The translations under genes were made by a program, and so were the position numbers. Of a stretch of DNA of 64,000 nucleotides, positions 51,281 through 61,769 are shown piece after piece. Within the stretch, counting starts at the first letter, position 1, and every line of letters begins with the position of its first letter. The notes beneath the pieces are model-generated. The model was not told the DNA's origin. It saw only the letters and a program-made list of their open reading frames with translations, and did not search any database. Origin of the DNA: Lentinus brumalis (lineage: Eukaryota > Basidiomycota > Agaricomycetes > Polyporales > Polyporaceae); NCBI GenBank assembly GCA_001792895.1, contig MARA01000041.1:1-64000 (forward strand), in the 5' to 3' direction.

Positions 51281-51798
51281 ATGACCCGTACTGCGCGTGC
51301 GTCCTACCCCAGCGCCCTCGCCAAGGACCGCTCCGAGGCGAAGAACGGCATGGACAAGCACATCCCCAAGGGCGGCGCAGGCCCGCACAACTGGGGCCGC
51401 CTCGAGGACGAGCTCGAGCTCGAGAACGCCGCCATCGAGGACGAGCTGGCCGAGTTCGAGGATGCCACAGGTACGTCTACGCCTCCTGCTAACCGCAATC
51501 GGACTGTCATGTGCTCACTTCTGCATCAGGTGTCGCTGTAAAGCATAGAGATGAGCGCCCCGCGCCCGAACCTCTGAGTCCGGAGGAAGTCCAGCAGGCC
51601 ATCGAGTTCCGCAAGAAGGCCCTCAAGTCGCCCGACACCGACCTCCGCTCCATCGCGCGCACCGCGCCCGCTGTCTCCGTCTCTCCTAAACAGTCCACGC
51701 CCATCGTCCCCGATGCTGATGTATGTATTCTGCCTCGCTCGATCGCTGACCGATACTGACGTCGCTGCCTGTAGACCAACACCTTGTCGAACGCCTAA
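51281..51798 (+). CDS. Small HABP4/SERBP1-like (Stm1-type) protein
   Basis: Three exons, 51281-51470, 51530-51720 and 51775-51798, give 134 residues with all phases closing. Introns are 59 and 54 bases, with GTACGT and GTATGT donors and a CTGAC branch in the second. Residues about 20-40 contain GMDKHIPKGGAGPHNWG, matching the basic-Gly-Asn-Trp-Gly core of the HABP4/PAI-RBP1 domain found in SERBP1 and yeast Stm1, which bind RNA and idle ribosomes. An acidic Glu/Leu helix follows (about 41-62). The second half has SPEEVQQAIEFRKKALKSPD and a Ser/Pro/Thr-rich tail. It is much shorter than Stm1 or SERBP1 and keeps only this core, so ribosome binding is inferred from the motif. The start is fixed by the TATA box and leader upstream. 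Confidence 0.8.
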
Positions 51799-52905
51799 TT
51801 TATTGCACACAACGGACTCGTAATCAAGCATACATCGTCGAAGCAAACAGCAGCATGCATGTAACATATAGTGTTCTGTCAGGATCTGCAATCAAGTTGT
51901 AATTGTACTCTACACGTCCGCGCGATCATCGAGGTTTCGACACGTCTGCCATAATGCCCTTCTGACGTCACTGCGTCGTGCCCCCGAGTTCGATCCCGGC
52001 CGGTGTCGTCCAATGTCATTTCAGCACTCATTACATTGTGTTGCTCTGCTTCTTACGCGCGAAGTGAATACTCGATATTCTGGTGGAACCTAGGTGCTCG
52101 TCAACAAGCAGGGATATCGGGCAAGGGAACGGAGATGGTGGGGGCATGTTGGGGTCTGTCATGGGGGAACAGGAACTGAGAACAGCCTGGCCTAGTAACG
52201 CGAACGCGAACGGGGAAACGAGTCTGAGATCAAAAGTATGGGATCGAAGGGATGAGAGGCATGTTCGCCAACTGCGAATCGGCGAGGGGAAGCTTGGAGA
52301 AAGAATATGGGCGGCGACGGGAGTGAGTGAGAAAGGGAACTTGGAGTGGGGGAGGGAAGGCAATAGGATGACTGGGCCGGTACGGACGGGCGACTGGGCC
52401 CCGGAGGATACTTAGCTTCTGGGCGAGAGATCACTACAGCGGCAGGTAGGAGGCCCGGTGCCCGGGAGCTGCTCGTCGGCGGTAACAGTAGCAGGGCAAT
52501 GAGGGGTGATACGGTCATTCGCTAGCCGAGGACGCAGATGCGGGGTGGGCGTCGGAGGGTACGGGGAATGGGGGCGGGGGCGCACTTACAGAAGATTTGG
52601 CGAGATGGAGTTCGGTGAGTTCGATTAGCTCCTTGCGCGCAAGGTCAGGCAAGGTCAACTAAGGTCAGTCTCTGCTTGGGTCTCAGTCGAGCGTAGCTTC
52701 GGCGATACAGACATTAGAATACATCAGGAGGCAAATAGCCATGACAACAGCAAGAATACACAGAGACATGGACAGACATTGCGATCACGGCAACAAGGAG
52801 CACGACAACACGACAACATAGGAAGAGAGACGCTACGAAGGAAGCAGGCGCCCCGTAATCCGCATATTACACACCCTGGAAGGAACGAACACTGGCCACG
52901 CGCGA
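51799..52905. other. Intergenic region without recognised gene
   Basis: About 1.1 kb between the 3' ends of the HABP4-like gene and the first kinase-like gene. Open frames here are short, low in codon bias, and overlap on both strands. A GAGTTCGATCC stretch near 51986 resembles a tRNA B box, but no tRNA folds around it. Confidence 0.6.
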
Positions 52906-54866
52906 CTAGAATCCGAAGTCCTCAATGAGCAACTCGCTGCGTGCACGCGCGACCTCGTCCCCGATGCGCCTCGCGAACTCGAACCGCCGCTTCTCAACGT
53001 CGCCGCCCTCCTTGAGCTCCCACTCCCAGCACTTGCCGCGCCCAAAGTCGATGATGCGGAAGCTGGGGGTGTCGTAGGAGCGCTCCTTCGGGGCCACAGT
53101 GAGCGGACCAGGCTGGCACATGATGTTGCGCACATAGAAGGAGCCCTGCACGGTGTCCATATGATGCAGGCGGAGGATGAGCGAGAAGCATTCGGTTCTG
53201 TGGTAGAGCAGAACGTGTGTTTGTCAGTACAGATCGAGACGGAAGACAATGTGCGTGCGTACCTCTGGTCGGCGGTGAACTTGGACGGCTGGACGGGGTT
53301 GCCGCACTCCTCCATCAGCAGGATCGGCGACGGCCACTCTACCCTGCAGGGACGGTCCTCCGAGCAATTGTTGTGCTCATTCAACTTGATGTTGCCCTTG
53401 TCGTCGACTGGGAGGTAGTAACCATAGAACTTCGGCGCAATCGCGCTCACGGGGACCGGAAAGCGACACTGAGGTACGACGTTGTACCCGCACCAGTCCT
53501 CCTGCGTGTGCTTGGGAAGCGAGTCGTACACACGCGCCTCGTTGTTCAGGAGTCCATGCGCGGTGCAGCGATCGTACGCGAGCTTCGCAGCCACGGTCAC
53601 CTGGCCGGACTGAGAGCTCGCGTAGAGCGGGGCAGGAAGCGTGAGAGGGGCGCGATAGACGAACGAGTGGTTCCCAGTGCCGAACCGGTTGGTCTTGTTC
53701 AGATAAAGCTGAGAGACCTTCTCCTTAGAGTCGCCGTTCTCTTCGTCGTTGGTCGGAGTGGGGTAGAAGCGCTTGTACTTGATGGGCACGACGTCCGAAC
53801 GGCCTGCCTTCCTGGCGTTCGTCACATTGTTTGGGTCGTGTACCATGAGGATGTCGGGAAGATGTTCCTCAGGAATGAACTCCTCCAGCTTTGGGAGACC
53901 ATCCGTCAAGAACGGATTGCGAGGAAGCGGAAGGCTTGTCGCCCGTGCAGTGGTCGTCTCCCCGGTGGTCGCGCCGCCAGTCGAGGAGACGCCGTCGCAA
54001 ACGGGATTAGCAGGCATTTCTGGGGACTTGCCAGATGTGTCATCCGCCATGGTGATGTCGCCGTCTGCGGATGCGCTCGCAGTCTCCTGCGGGAAGTCCA
54101 CAGACTCGGAGGACGCGCCAGACGCACACGCGGTGGAGCAGCCACCTTTGTCCTTGGAAGCATCGCCCGCATCTCCGGGAGGAGCGTAGAACATCATGCC
54201 CGTGGCATCAGGAACAATGTGTACATGCCCTGTGATAGCGATGGCACGTGCAAGGAAGGGCTGCGGGTCGCAGACTCGGTTGAGGAGGGCCTTGAAGTGC
54301 TCGCACCAGACATAGTCATAAAACTCGCCTTGTCTGTTCGCAACGCGCTGCGGACCAACATTCGAGAGCATCGGCCCAGTGCACTTCTCCTCTGGGTCAT
54401 GCTCGCAGTCTCCGAGGAATTCGAGCATCTCCGGCGACAACACCGCGCCAGTATCGCGCTTCCATCCCGCGGGAGGCGAGATGCCCCTCCAGTGCTCATC
54501 TTCGCAGCCACGATCAGGCTCATTGATGAACGAGTTCTCGAGGGCGTTGTCCTTGGTGAACATCTTGAGCACGGGCCACGGCCGACGGACGCGCGGCGAC
54601 GTGAGAGGCTCGTCCCACTGATGCTGGTCGTGGCCCTCTCCGCCCTCCTTGATCATGCTGCGGGACCAGACAGTGAGCGCCTGCGCGCCCGGGATGCGCT
54701 GGATCCAGAAGATGTGGTCGACCTGGTGGCCCCAGACGAAGCCGTTGGCCGTGCGCAGGCCCGGCGGCGCGCGGTCGCGCTGAAGAATGGGCCCCTTTGG
54801 GTCGCGCTCCCAAAAGAGGTGGATGTCGCGCTCGCGTTTCTGTTTCTCGACAGTCTTCGAGGGCAT
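52906..54866 (-). CDS. Kinase-like family protein K1, 631 residues
   Basis: Exons 54866-53263 and 53197-52906, split by a 65-base intron with branch TACTGAC; phases close. The N-terminal 330 residues are a family-specific extension of unknown role with many Trp and Cys and a Ser/Thr-rich linker. The rest follows a protein-kinase/aminoglycoside-phosphotransferase-like layout: glycine-loop-like GTGNHSFVYRAPL (about 395), a lysine in VTVAAKLA (about 427), APKFYGYYLP (about 476), hinge ILLMEECG (about 515), QGSFYVRNI where phosphotransferases have HGDxHxxN (about 552), and a DFG-like RIIDFGRG (585). The catalytic Asp of the HGD box is replaced by Ser. The family is expanded in polypores (from memory). 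Substrate and activity are unknown. A TATA-like CTATAAG lies about 85 bases upstream. First of three same-strand paralogues. Confidence 0.85.
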
Positions 54867-55465
54867 CTTCGCTGGTTGGGTGGTTGGGTGGAGGGTGGTG
54901 GTTGGTGGAAAGCAAGTTGCAGATTCTCAGACGCGTGGATAGAAGGTCTTATAGGGTCACGAGAGTGGCGAGAGATCTACAGTGCCGATCAAGCATACCG
55001 TTGTCCTCTTTGGTCAAGCCTCGCCGGACGGCCCGAGTGGCTCATCAGCAACGCTGGCTGGGCGGCGGCCCAGAAGTCTGCGCGGGTTGGAGATGGGGCG
55101 TGGGTGTACGAGCCATGGGGGCGTGATGCATGCACGGTCGTCGTGGTTGACAAAAGAAGGGACCAGTCCTATTGATGTCCAAATGTGTCTGGCCGGCACA
55201 GCCACTTCGCTTAACCATGAGTCATGCAGTCGAACAGTCGAATCGAGCAGGAAAAACTCCCTTCTGCAACCTTACAACCATATATGACACAGCTTGGTTT
55301 GAACTAACGTGGTCAAAGTAACAAGATCTATATGTACAGATAGCCCAATGTAGTACAGCTATTTTACATCTAGTCTACACATGCGAGGAGATACAAGTAC
55401 AATGATGTGCGTGCGACTCCTCGTCCTATGTACAGTCCCCATCCAGATCAAGAGAAACGGCCGCC
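54867..55465. promoter_or_regulatory. Promoter region of K1
   Basis: Holds the K1 5' leader (C/T-rich on the minus strand), a TATA-like element at 54948-54954 and an ACGCGT at 54931-54936. The left part is A/T-rich 3' flank of K2. No gene seen. Confidence 0.5.
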
Positions 55466-56707
55466 TCATCCCTCGTCCGAGCCTGAGGCATTCACCATGC
55501 CCAACTCCTGCATCGCGATGAGCACGTCGTTCTGCCGGCCCTTGCAGAACGCACGCCTAGCTCCCTGTGGACTCTCCAGGACCTGTGGGTGATACGCACC
55601 ACGCCATCGCCCCAGGCTGATAAGCCGGAAGCTCGGGGTATCCATCGAGCGCAACTCCCGAGGGAGCGACAACGGCCCGGGTTGGACAAGCATATTCGAC
55701 GCACGGGCATGTCCGTGCGAGAAGCCTAAGCAATGCATGCGTTCGACGAGCTGCAAGCATTGCTCACTGAGAGAACCAGGTCAGCCTCAATACGAAGAAA
55801 TAAATGGGAACGCGATAACGTACCGGTGCTCCGAAGGCATCGTGACTGGGTCGATGTGCTCACCACAGTCCTCCATGAGCAGGATGGACTTCGGCCAGTT
55901 GGGGACGTCGCAGTCCGAGTTCTGGAAGTCCTCGCACTCCCGGTGTCTCCGCGCCAGCGAGTGCATCGTCTCGGGGTTCAAGGGCACGTAGAACCCGTAA
56001 AACTTCGGCGTGATGGGCGGGACCGTCACGAGTGGCGCAGGCGACTTCGGGTTCATCACCACACCCCATCCCGGAAAGCAGCGCGGGCGCATGGCGGGAC
56101 GGTGGTTGACGAGCGGCGTGTCGGGGCCCATGGCCCAAGGATGGGGGTCGGACGCGTTGAAGAACTGGTCTGGAAACGAGGCGTATCCTTTCGCTTCTTC
56201 GCGCAGGAGATGGTGAGAACGACAAGTGTCGTTGGCAACCTTGGCGGCCACCACGACGGACTTGCGTGGATCGCCCTTAGGCCCGAGTGTGGCGAAGAGT
56301 GGCGCGTGGTACACGGAGGAGCGGCGGCCGCTCTCGATGCAGTTCGCCTTGTCAAGAAACAGGGCAGCCCGGCGAGGGTCTTTCGTCAGCGATCTCTCGG
56401 ACTTGGGGTATGCGCGTCTGTAATAGACGGGTGTGTTGGAACCGCCAGAGCGTAGGTTGGTGACGTCGCCTTTGTCATAGACGGCGAGGACGTCGGGGAG
56501 ATGGTCCAAGCTGACAAAGGTGTCGAGCTTCGGAAGATCGACCACGGAGAAATGGTCATGAGTCGAGGACAAGCTCCTCGGGGTCGACGTGGGCTTGGGA
56601 AGTTGCATAGGCGCGGAGATGACATGGTGCTTGCCAGAGTCCGAGCCAGACGGGGAAGACGGCGAGTCGTCGATGGGAAAGGTGGACGCGATCGTGATTG
56701 CAGGCAT
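55466..56707 (-). CDS. Kinase-like family protein K2, 394 residues
   Basis: Exons 56707-55824 and 55766-55466, intron 57 bases with branch GCTGACC; the intron position matches that of K1. A Ser/Pro-rich N-terminus of about 60 residues is followed by the kinase-like part: LPDVLAVYDKGDVTN, SGRRSSVYHAPL in the glycine-loop position, VVVAAKVAND (Lys kept), TPKFYGFYVP, hinge ILLMEDCG, SHGHARASN in the catalytic-loop position, and FRLISLGRW in the DFG position. Both acidic catalytic positions are lost (His and Ser). It lacks the long N-terminal extension of K1. A TATATTA element lies about 140 bases upstream. Probably a non-catalytic kinase fold; role unknown. Confidence 0.85.
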
Positions 56708-57405
56708 CTTGCAAAAGAGGACGTAGTTGTCGGATGTTGTGATGAGATGTGCGATGACAGTGGGGGATCGGAGGGGAGCAGCTGTGCAACGGTGGCGGAC
56801 GACAGTGGCGGTGGTTAGAGCTGGTTTGGGAGACGAGAGCCCTAATATATGCGAGAATCGAACAATTAGAGCCGTACACCCACTTTAGAGCCACAATGAC
56901 GAACACGAGAGGTACTCACAGGTTGAAAAGTGCGTCGATGGTCGACGCGAGACAGCTGGAGGTGGTGGTCGAAGACGAAGATGAATCGATTAACAAGCGC
57001 CCACCTCGCGCCCCCTCACATGTGCCCTGCATTCCAAACAAAGGACCGTTGATCTCCGTGCCGCGTCCTTTCCGCCTCTGCGCGCATCCTGAAACGACCC
57101 ATTGGGTATACAAAGGATATCATATTGGTTGGCATACGGGCATGACATGGCATAAGTAATAAGATACGTGACGAGATCCGAACATATGAGTCATCTGAAA
57201 CAGAGAGCGCTGAAGGCGTAGTAGACGGGGATCAGTAGAGCGCGAGAGCAGAAGATAGTGACGAGAGCAGACAGTCCAAAGAAACACCCGAAACAGCTGC
57301 AGTCCGTAAGAGCATGAGGAGATGCAAGTCGGAGAACGCGACAGCAACAGAAAGCGAGCAGGCTCGAACGATCCTCAGAAAGCAGTGGCTGTGTACAGCG
57401 CCCCA
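56708..57405. other. Intergenic region, K2 promoter and K3 3' flank
   Basis: Contains the K2 TATA-like element (56844-56850) and leader. Short frames at 56896-57406 have no family features. No gene seen. Confidence 0.5.
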
Positions 57406-58879
57406 CTACGCAGTAGGCGGGATGCGAAGCACGGCGTTGGCCGCCTTCTCGTCCTCCTCGCAGAGGAGCTCAAACTCAGCCCAAAGGTCTTCATCTTCAG
57501 TACTGGCCATTCCGCTACCCACCCCGAACCCAACCACCCGAAAGCTCGGGGACGCCCAAGAGCGCATCTCCGGTGAGCAGTTCAGTGGCCCCGGCTGCAT
57601 GAGGAACTTGGAGGGCGCGATGCCCTGATGGACAAAGGCGACGTCGTGGAGGAATTTGAGGGGCAACGCGCAGAGCCGTCTGTGAGAAGAGATAGGTTAG
57701 AGACGTGACATAGACCACAAGAGGAACATGACACGCACTTGTCTTTTTCGGACATCATCTCGACGTCGATGGCGTCGCCACAGTCTTCCATGAGAAGAAC
57801 GGGCTGGGCCCAGGCGGTCGTACAGACACCCGCAGCACCGCAGGTCGGATGACAAGGAAGCTTCTCGACGTGTGCAGGCACGTAGTACCCGTAGAACTTG
57901 GGAACCACCGGCGGGATGATGATGTAGTTGGGCATCATGGTGTCGGACTCGCCATCCGGGATGAGTGCCATGTTCGTCGAAGAAGTCGCCACATCCTTCA
58001 CAACCTTCGCCACCTTCCGCAGGATCCTCTTGAATCTTCCTCTCTTCTTCGGGACCGTCCCCTGGGGACCCTGCGGCTCGTCAGAGTCCTCGGGAACGAA
58101 CACGAAGTATTCCGCGATGTAAGGCGGGAACGCCTCATACGCCAAGGCCTCGTTATGCAGGCGATGATGGGCGCCGCAACGAGCCTGGGGGAACTTCGCG
58201 ACGACCCTGTCGCACTTGTCTGCGAAGGTGAAAGCCCCGCGCCGGACCGTGGAATGCGGGGTGTGGATGTCGGTGGTGGGTGGAGCGAGGTGGAGGATTG
58301 CCGAGTGGCGCACAGGGTGACAGATACCTTGTGTCGGGACGCAGAACCTGTCCCCGTCCTCGGTGATCCTTGCATATACCCGCTTGTATTGCACAGGCAC
58401 GGTGGACCCGTGCTCGTAGACGACGAGCTCGTCCGGAAGCTGATCGAATGTGATGGCGGTCTCCAGCGGACCGAGGTCTTCGAAGAATTCGGCCGTCCTT
58501 TTGGTGGTGGTTTCAGCCATTGAGGCTCCATACTGGTGGAGAAAACGACGAGGATGAGAAGGAGCATGCGTAAGAGATTGTATATGCGAGATAATGGGGT
58601 GGTTTGCTGGACCTGGACACTCACAGCTTTGATACCAACGTTGGTGGTTTGGCGAATACCGGGGGGTGGTGCCGCACACGAGGGCGAGGACTCGGTGGAG
58701 TATCCTTCATCTGTACTCGGAGAACTCTCCGCCGACAGAGTCTTGTGCAGGTGGAGGGGGAACTGGGTCGATAGAGGCGGAAGAGACCTAACCACCGAGG
58801 CCTCGGAGGCCCCGGGGTAAGGCGTTTTGGGCACGAGGCTTTTGTTCGTGAAAGGAAAGCCAGAGTCAGCCATGGCCAT
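57406..58879 (-). CDS. Kinase-like family protein K3, 440 residues
   Basis: Three exons: 58879-58625, 58532-57739 and 57679-57406; introns are 92 and 59 bases and phases close. The start at 58879 has a strong context (CGCCATGG) and adds a Ser/Pro-rich N-terminus like that of K2. A shorter form starting at 58520 (MAETTTKRT) is possible, since a TATA-like TATATGC lies about 60 bases before it. Kinase-like landmarks: LPDELVVYEHG, AFTFADKCDRVVAKF, VPKFYGYYVP, hinge VLLMEDCG, VHQGIAPSK in the catalytic loop, VVGFGVGSG in the DFG position. The catalytic Asp, the loop Asn and the DFG Asp are all replaced, so this is the most degenerate of the three and very unlikely to be an active kinase. A basic insert, KKRGRFKRILRKVAKVVKD, is unique to it. 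Confidence 0.8.
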
Positions 58880-59630
58880 GGCGTCAAACTTTTGTCACAG
58901 TGGGGGCGGGGGTGGGGGTGGGGGTGGGGTGAAGGTCAAAGCGTAAAGCTGGAGAGAGCAAAGCGCGGGGCCACCGCTTTTGAACCGCGAACGGAGGCCA
59001 AGCGGGAATGACCTTGACGCCAGCCCACACTCGTCCATGCGATTAGCATCCTTCGCGTCCCGAGCAGCCGACCGATGCTCCCGTAACGTGATGGCGCGAC
59101 CGACACTGAGTGCGGAATGTATCGGGAAGATACCGACTGCGTTCGCACGAGCGTGGACTCGAAAATTGATTGTGGCAGCCCGCCGCCAGCCGCCCTCCAG
59201 GGTAGGACTGCTCCCACCGTCCGTTCGCTTCCCGCTGCTGCTGCTGAGTACATCTGCTCACAATATGCCCGCGTGCTCGTGTGGAAAGGCTTCGACTGTA
59301 AGTGCATACATTCGAACCGCAGGAAAGGGGAGCATGGTCATCACCTCGTATCAATTTGCCGACGACGTCTCGTATACGCTCTCCACATTCGCGCAAGCGT
59401 GCTTCCAGCCGCATCTTGCCGTACGCGAGGTGCTGGAATGGCCATGGATCTCAGCCCCGGATGACAAAAATTCGTTCCCACAGTGACACTGGCGGAGTTT
59501 TGAACTGGGGTCACGGAGAGATCATCGGCGCGCCGTTCTAATTTCCCGCAGACTCGCCGGTGGCCGTCCTGTGCTTATCGGTTTGCAGTCAGCAGCTGAC
59601 GGCTTGACAGCGATAATGGGACACACTTAC

Positions 59631-60010
59631 AGTAGGCGGCGAGTGTCGACGGACGGCTATTGTCCGCGACCGATCACCCCGGCGTGCCTCTCCGGTCCTC
59701 CGGAGGCAGTTCCGAGGCTCGCAAGGGAATGGGGTGTTGGCGAAGACACTTGCTTGATGTTCTCCTCTGCGCGGACAGTCGGTTGGTCGACGGGGTCAGG
59801 ACCTGAGCGGTGCGCGAGATCAGAGTGCGCGACTTGTTCTCATGTCAGACTATGAAAGGATCATCATCGCGCAGTAGATACTTACCTTGGCAATACTGCA
59901 ATAAGTACAGTGCAGCACTTACTCGCGGACAATAGGCGGCGACGAGTATCAGCGGGCTGTTGTCCGCAACCAGTGATCCCGGCGCGTCTCTCCGGTCCCT
60001 GGAGGATTGC
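59631..60010. repeat. Diverged 70-80 base duplication, ~297-base spacing
   Basis: 59631-59705 and 59928-60000 are similar (GGCGGCGA...TTGTCCGC...CCGGCG...CTCTCCGGTCC in both). On the minus strand both read VADNS...AAYC before a splice-like site, so this may be an internal exon duplication in a decayed gene. Confidence 0.5.
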
Positions 60011-60701
60011 AAGGAAACGGACTCGGAGCCGGATGCCGCCAACAAGTGCTTCAAGCTATCATCTGGACGGTCCGGGTCAAAATGGGATGGTCGACGGGGT
60101 AACACACGACGGGAGGGTAGCCCGCCGGTGTGCACGACGTCAGGCTACTGCTTGTTGATCTTGTGCACATGAAGTTCTGACCTTGAGAGAATGCCGTTTT
60201 GAGGAATACTGAGGAATGGCAGACGCAAGTAGTAAGAGTCCAACGTGCGGACGGCTGATACTCACGACGAAGACAGCTTATACTCCCTGGTACCAGTGGC
60301 ACTCTGCGTAGTTGCCGGCATCGAGCACAGGTCGACAACGCTGCACAGGCTCTCGGCAAAATGGTCGCAAGAAGACGACTGCGGGGAGGACGGGTGTGCG
60401 TGACCTAGCAGTCATGTCAGACTCTCCAACAAACGACCATCACAAAGAGCTCACTTGCCTTGCACAAATATCCACCAGATGCTGGCGATCAGTAGACGGG
60501 CAGTAGCCTAACAGGTGGACGCTGTTACTCACGACAAAGCCAACATGCACCATGCAGTCGATAGCCTGAGCGTAGTCTAATCACTCTGACGGTTTGGCCG
60601 GGAAGGAGTCAATTCTACTAGTACGTAAGGTATGTATGCGACGGGAATAAATAGTGCGGCATGGAGAGCTGCACCCCCGTCCACCGCTGAAAGCGCCGAG
60701 G

Positions 60702-60723
60702 TAAGTAAGTAAGAAAGTAAGTA
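60702..60723. repeat. AAGT microsatellite
   Basis: A run of AAGT/AAGA tetranucleotides (GTAAGTAAGTAAGAAAGTAA). Confidence 0.8.
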
Positions 60724-60793
60724 GCTACGTCGAAGGTGAATGGAGCAAGGCGAGTCTAAGCAACGACTCCCTATGATAGATGGGTCCGTAAGG

Positions 60794-61769
60794 TCATATG
60801 TAAACAGATCGGAAGTGATGGGCGAACGGGACATTGCGGGAGATGATACAATGGTCGGTGGAACGGATACATGGGCAATACACATTCGACAGCGGGCGTT
60901 GTCGGGGCCAGGTCGTGGGGACGTCACACGGAAGATTCGGCGAGTCGCGAGCGAGGTGCTGGCGGACGAGGCATTCCCTGAACACGTCGTGATAGTCTTG
61001 TTGGTCGTCTTTGCGTCTGCGAGAGTATGAGTGAGCATACAGTCCACCGAAGATCAAGATAGATTGAGGGCATCGCTGTGAGCATAGGCCCATGTTGCAC
61101 CGCGGTATAGCTGGTCAACGGTCGCAATGCAGAACATATGCGCACATGAAGGGCATGCACACAAGCCGCCATGGAAGCACCGAAATTACGGCGAAATGAC
61201 CGTGCTTATCAGCATGTCAATCTCATGTAAGCAACTCTGGCACCGAAGAGTTCAGGCGCTATGCACAGCGCTGTGTATACCGGGATTCGCCCGCGGAGAC
61301 GGTGCGGCAGAGTCACAAGACCAGAGAGCGTACTTACGTGGCGGGACATGATGAGTTTCGCCATGGACATGGGGGCTCGTGAATCGTAGGTTGGTGTGAC
61401 TGGGCAGGGCGGTCAGACGGGGGCGCGATAACAGGGGCGAGGAGAGCACGTACCAAATCGCGACCGGCTGACTTGCCAGTCCATCCTCGTGAGCTCCGTC
61501 CCACCGACGTAGCCCGACGGCTCCTCCTGCTCGTCCTCGCCGATGAGGGAGTCCAGGGAGAAGGAGACAGGGAGGCCGCTCCAGTTCCAGAGAGGGTGCT
61601 TGCCGGAAGTGATGCTCATGGCTGGAGCCGGGGCGTCGACCCCAGGCTCAACTCGGTGCGCGAGGCGGTGGAGAGAGCCGGAGCCGACGCAGACGACGGC
61701 GAGCACGGAGGTGAGAAAGGAGAAGACGGACAGAAGCTGGAGAACGGAGAGCGAGAGGAGTTCGCTCAT
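60794..61769 (-). CDS. Membrane-anchored protein of unknown function
   Basis: Exon 1, 61769-61454 (105 codons plus one base), and exon 2, 61399-61338, join in frame across a 54-base intron with branch GTCTGACC. Exon 2 ends at a GTAAGT donor. Codon use is strongly fungal. The first 30 residues form one hydrophobic helix (LSLSVLQLLSVFSFLTSVLA) that may be a signal peptide or anchor. Then come HPLWNWSGLPVSFSLDSLIG, an acidic patch, and YDSRAPMSMAKLIMSRH. Later exons are less clear; a good candidate is the frame ending at 60794 (RKDDQQDYHDVFRECLVRQH...). The start at 61769 (context CGACCATGA) is chosen over a longer Ser/Pro-rich extension upstream. No family recognised. Confidence 0.5.

Larger units (their letters stand above)
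58880..60793. other. Poorly resolved region with splice-like signals
   Basis: Directly upstream of K3 is a G-rich run (about 58902-58931: GGGGGCGGGGGTGGGGGTGG and on). From 59600 to 60540 the minus strand has five donor-like sites (GTAAGT near 59625 and 59883; GTGAGT near 60263 and 60531; CAAGTGAGC near 60453), suggesting a broken multi-exon gene. Exons between them do not stay open and show no family, so no gene is called. Confidence 0.4.

Noticed and set aside
51937..52009. tRNA gene around a GAGTTCGATCC B-box-like stretch
   Set aside because: A six-base outer stem can be drawn, but the T arm does not pair and no A box or anticodon arm is seen.
53217..55175. 652-codon plus-strand frame over K1
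   Set aside because: It is the shadow of the K1 coding strand: Arg/Val/Gly-rich, crosses the K1 promoter, and has no family motifs.
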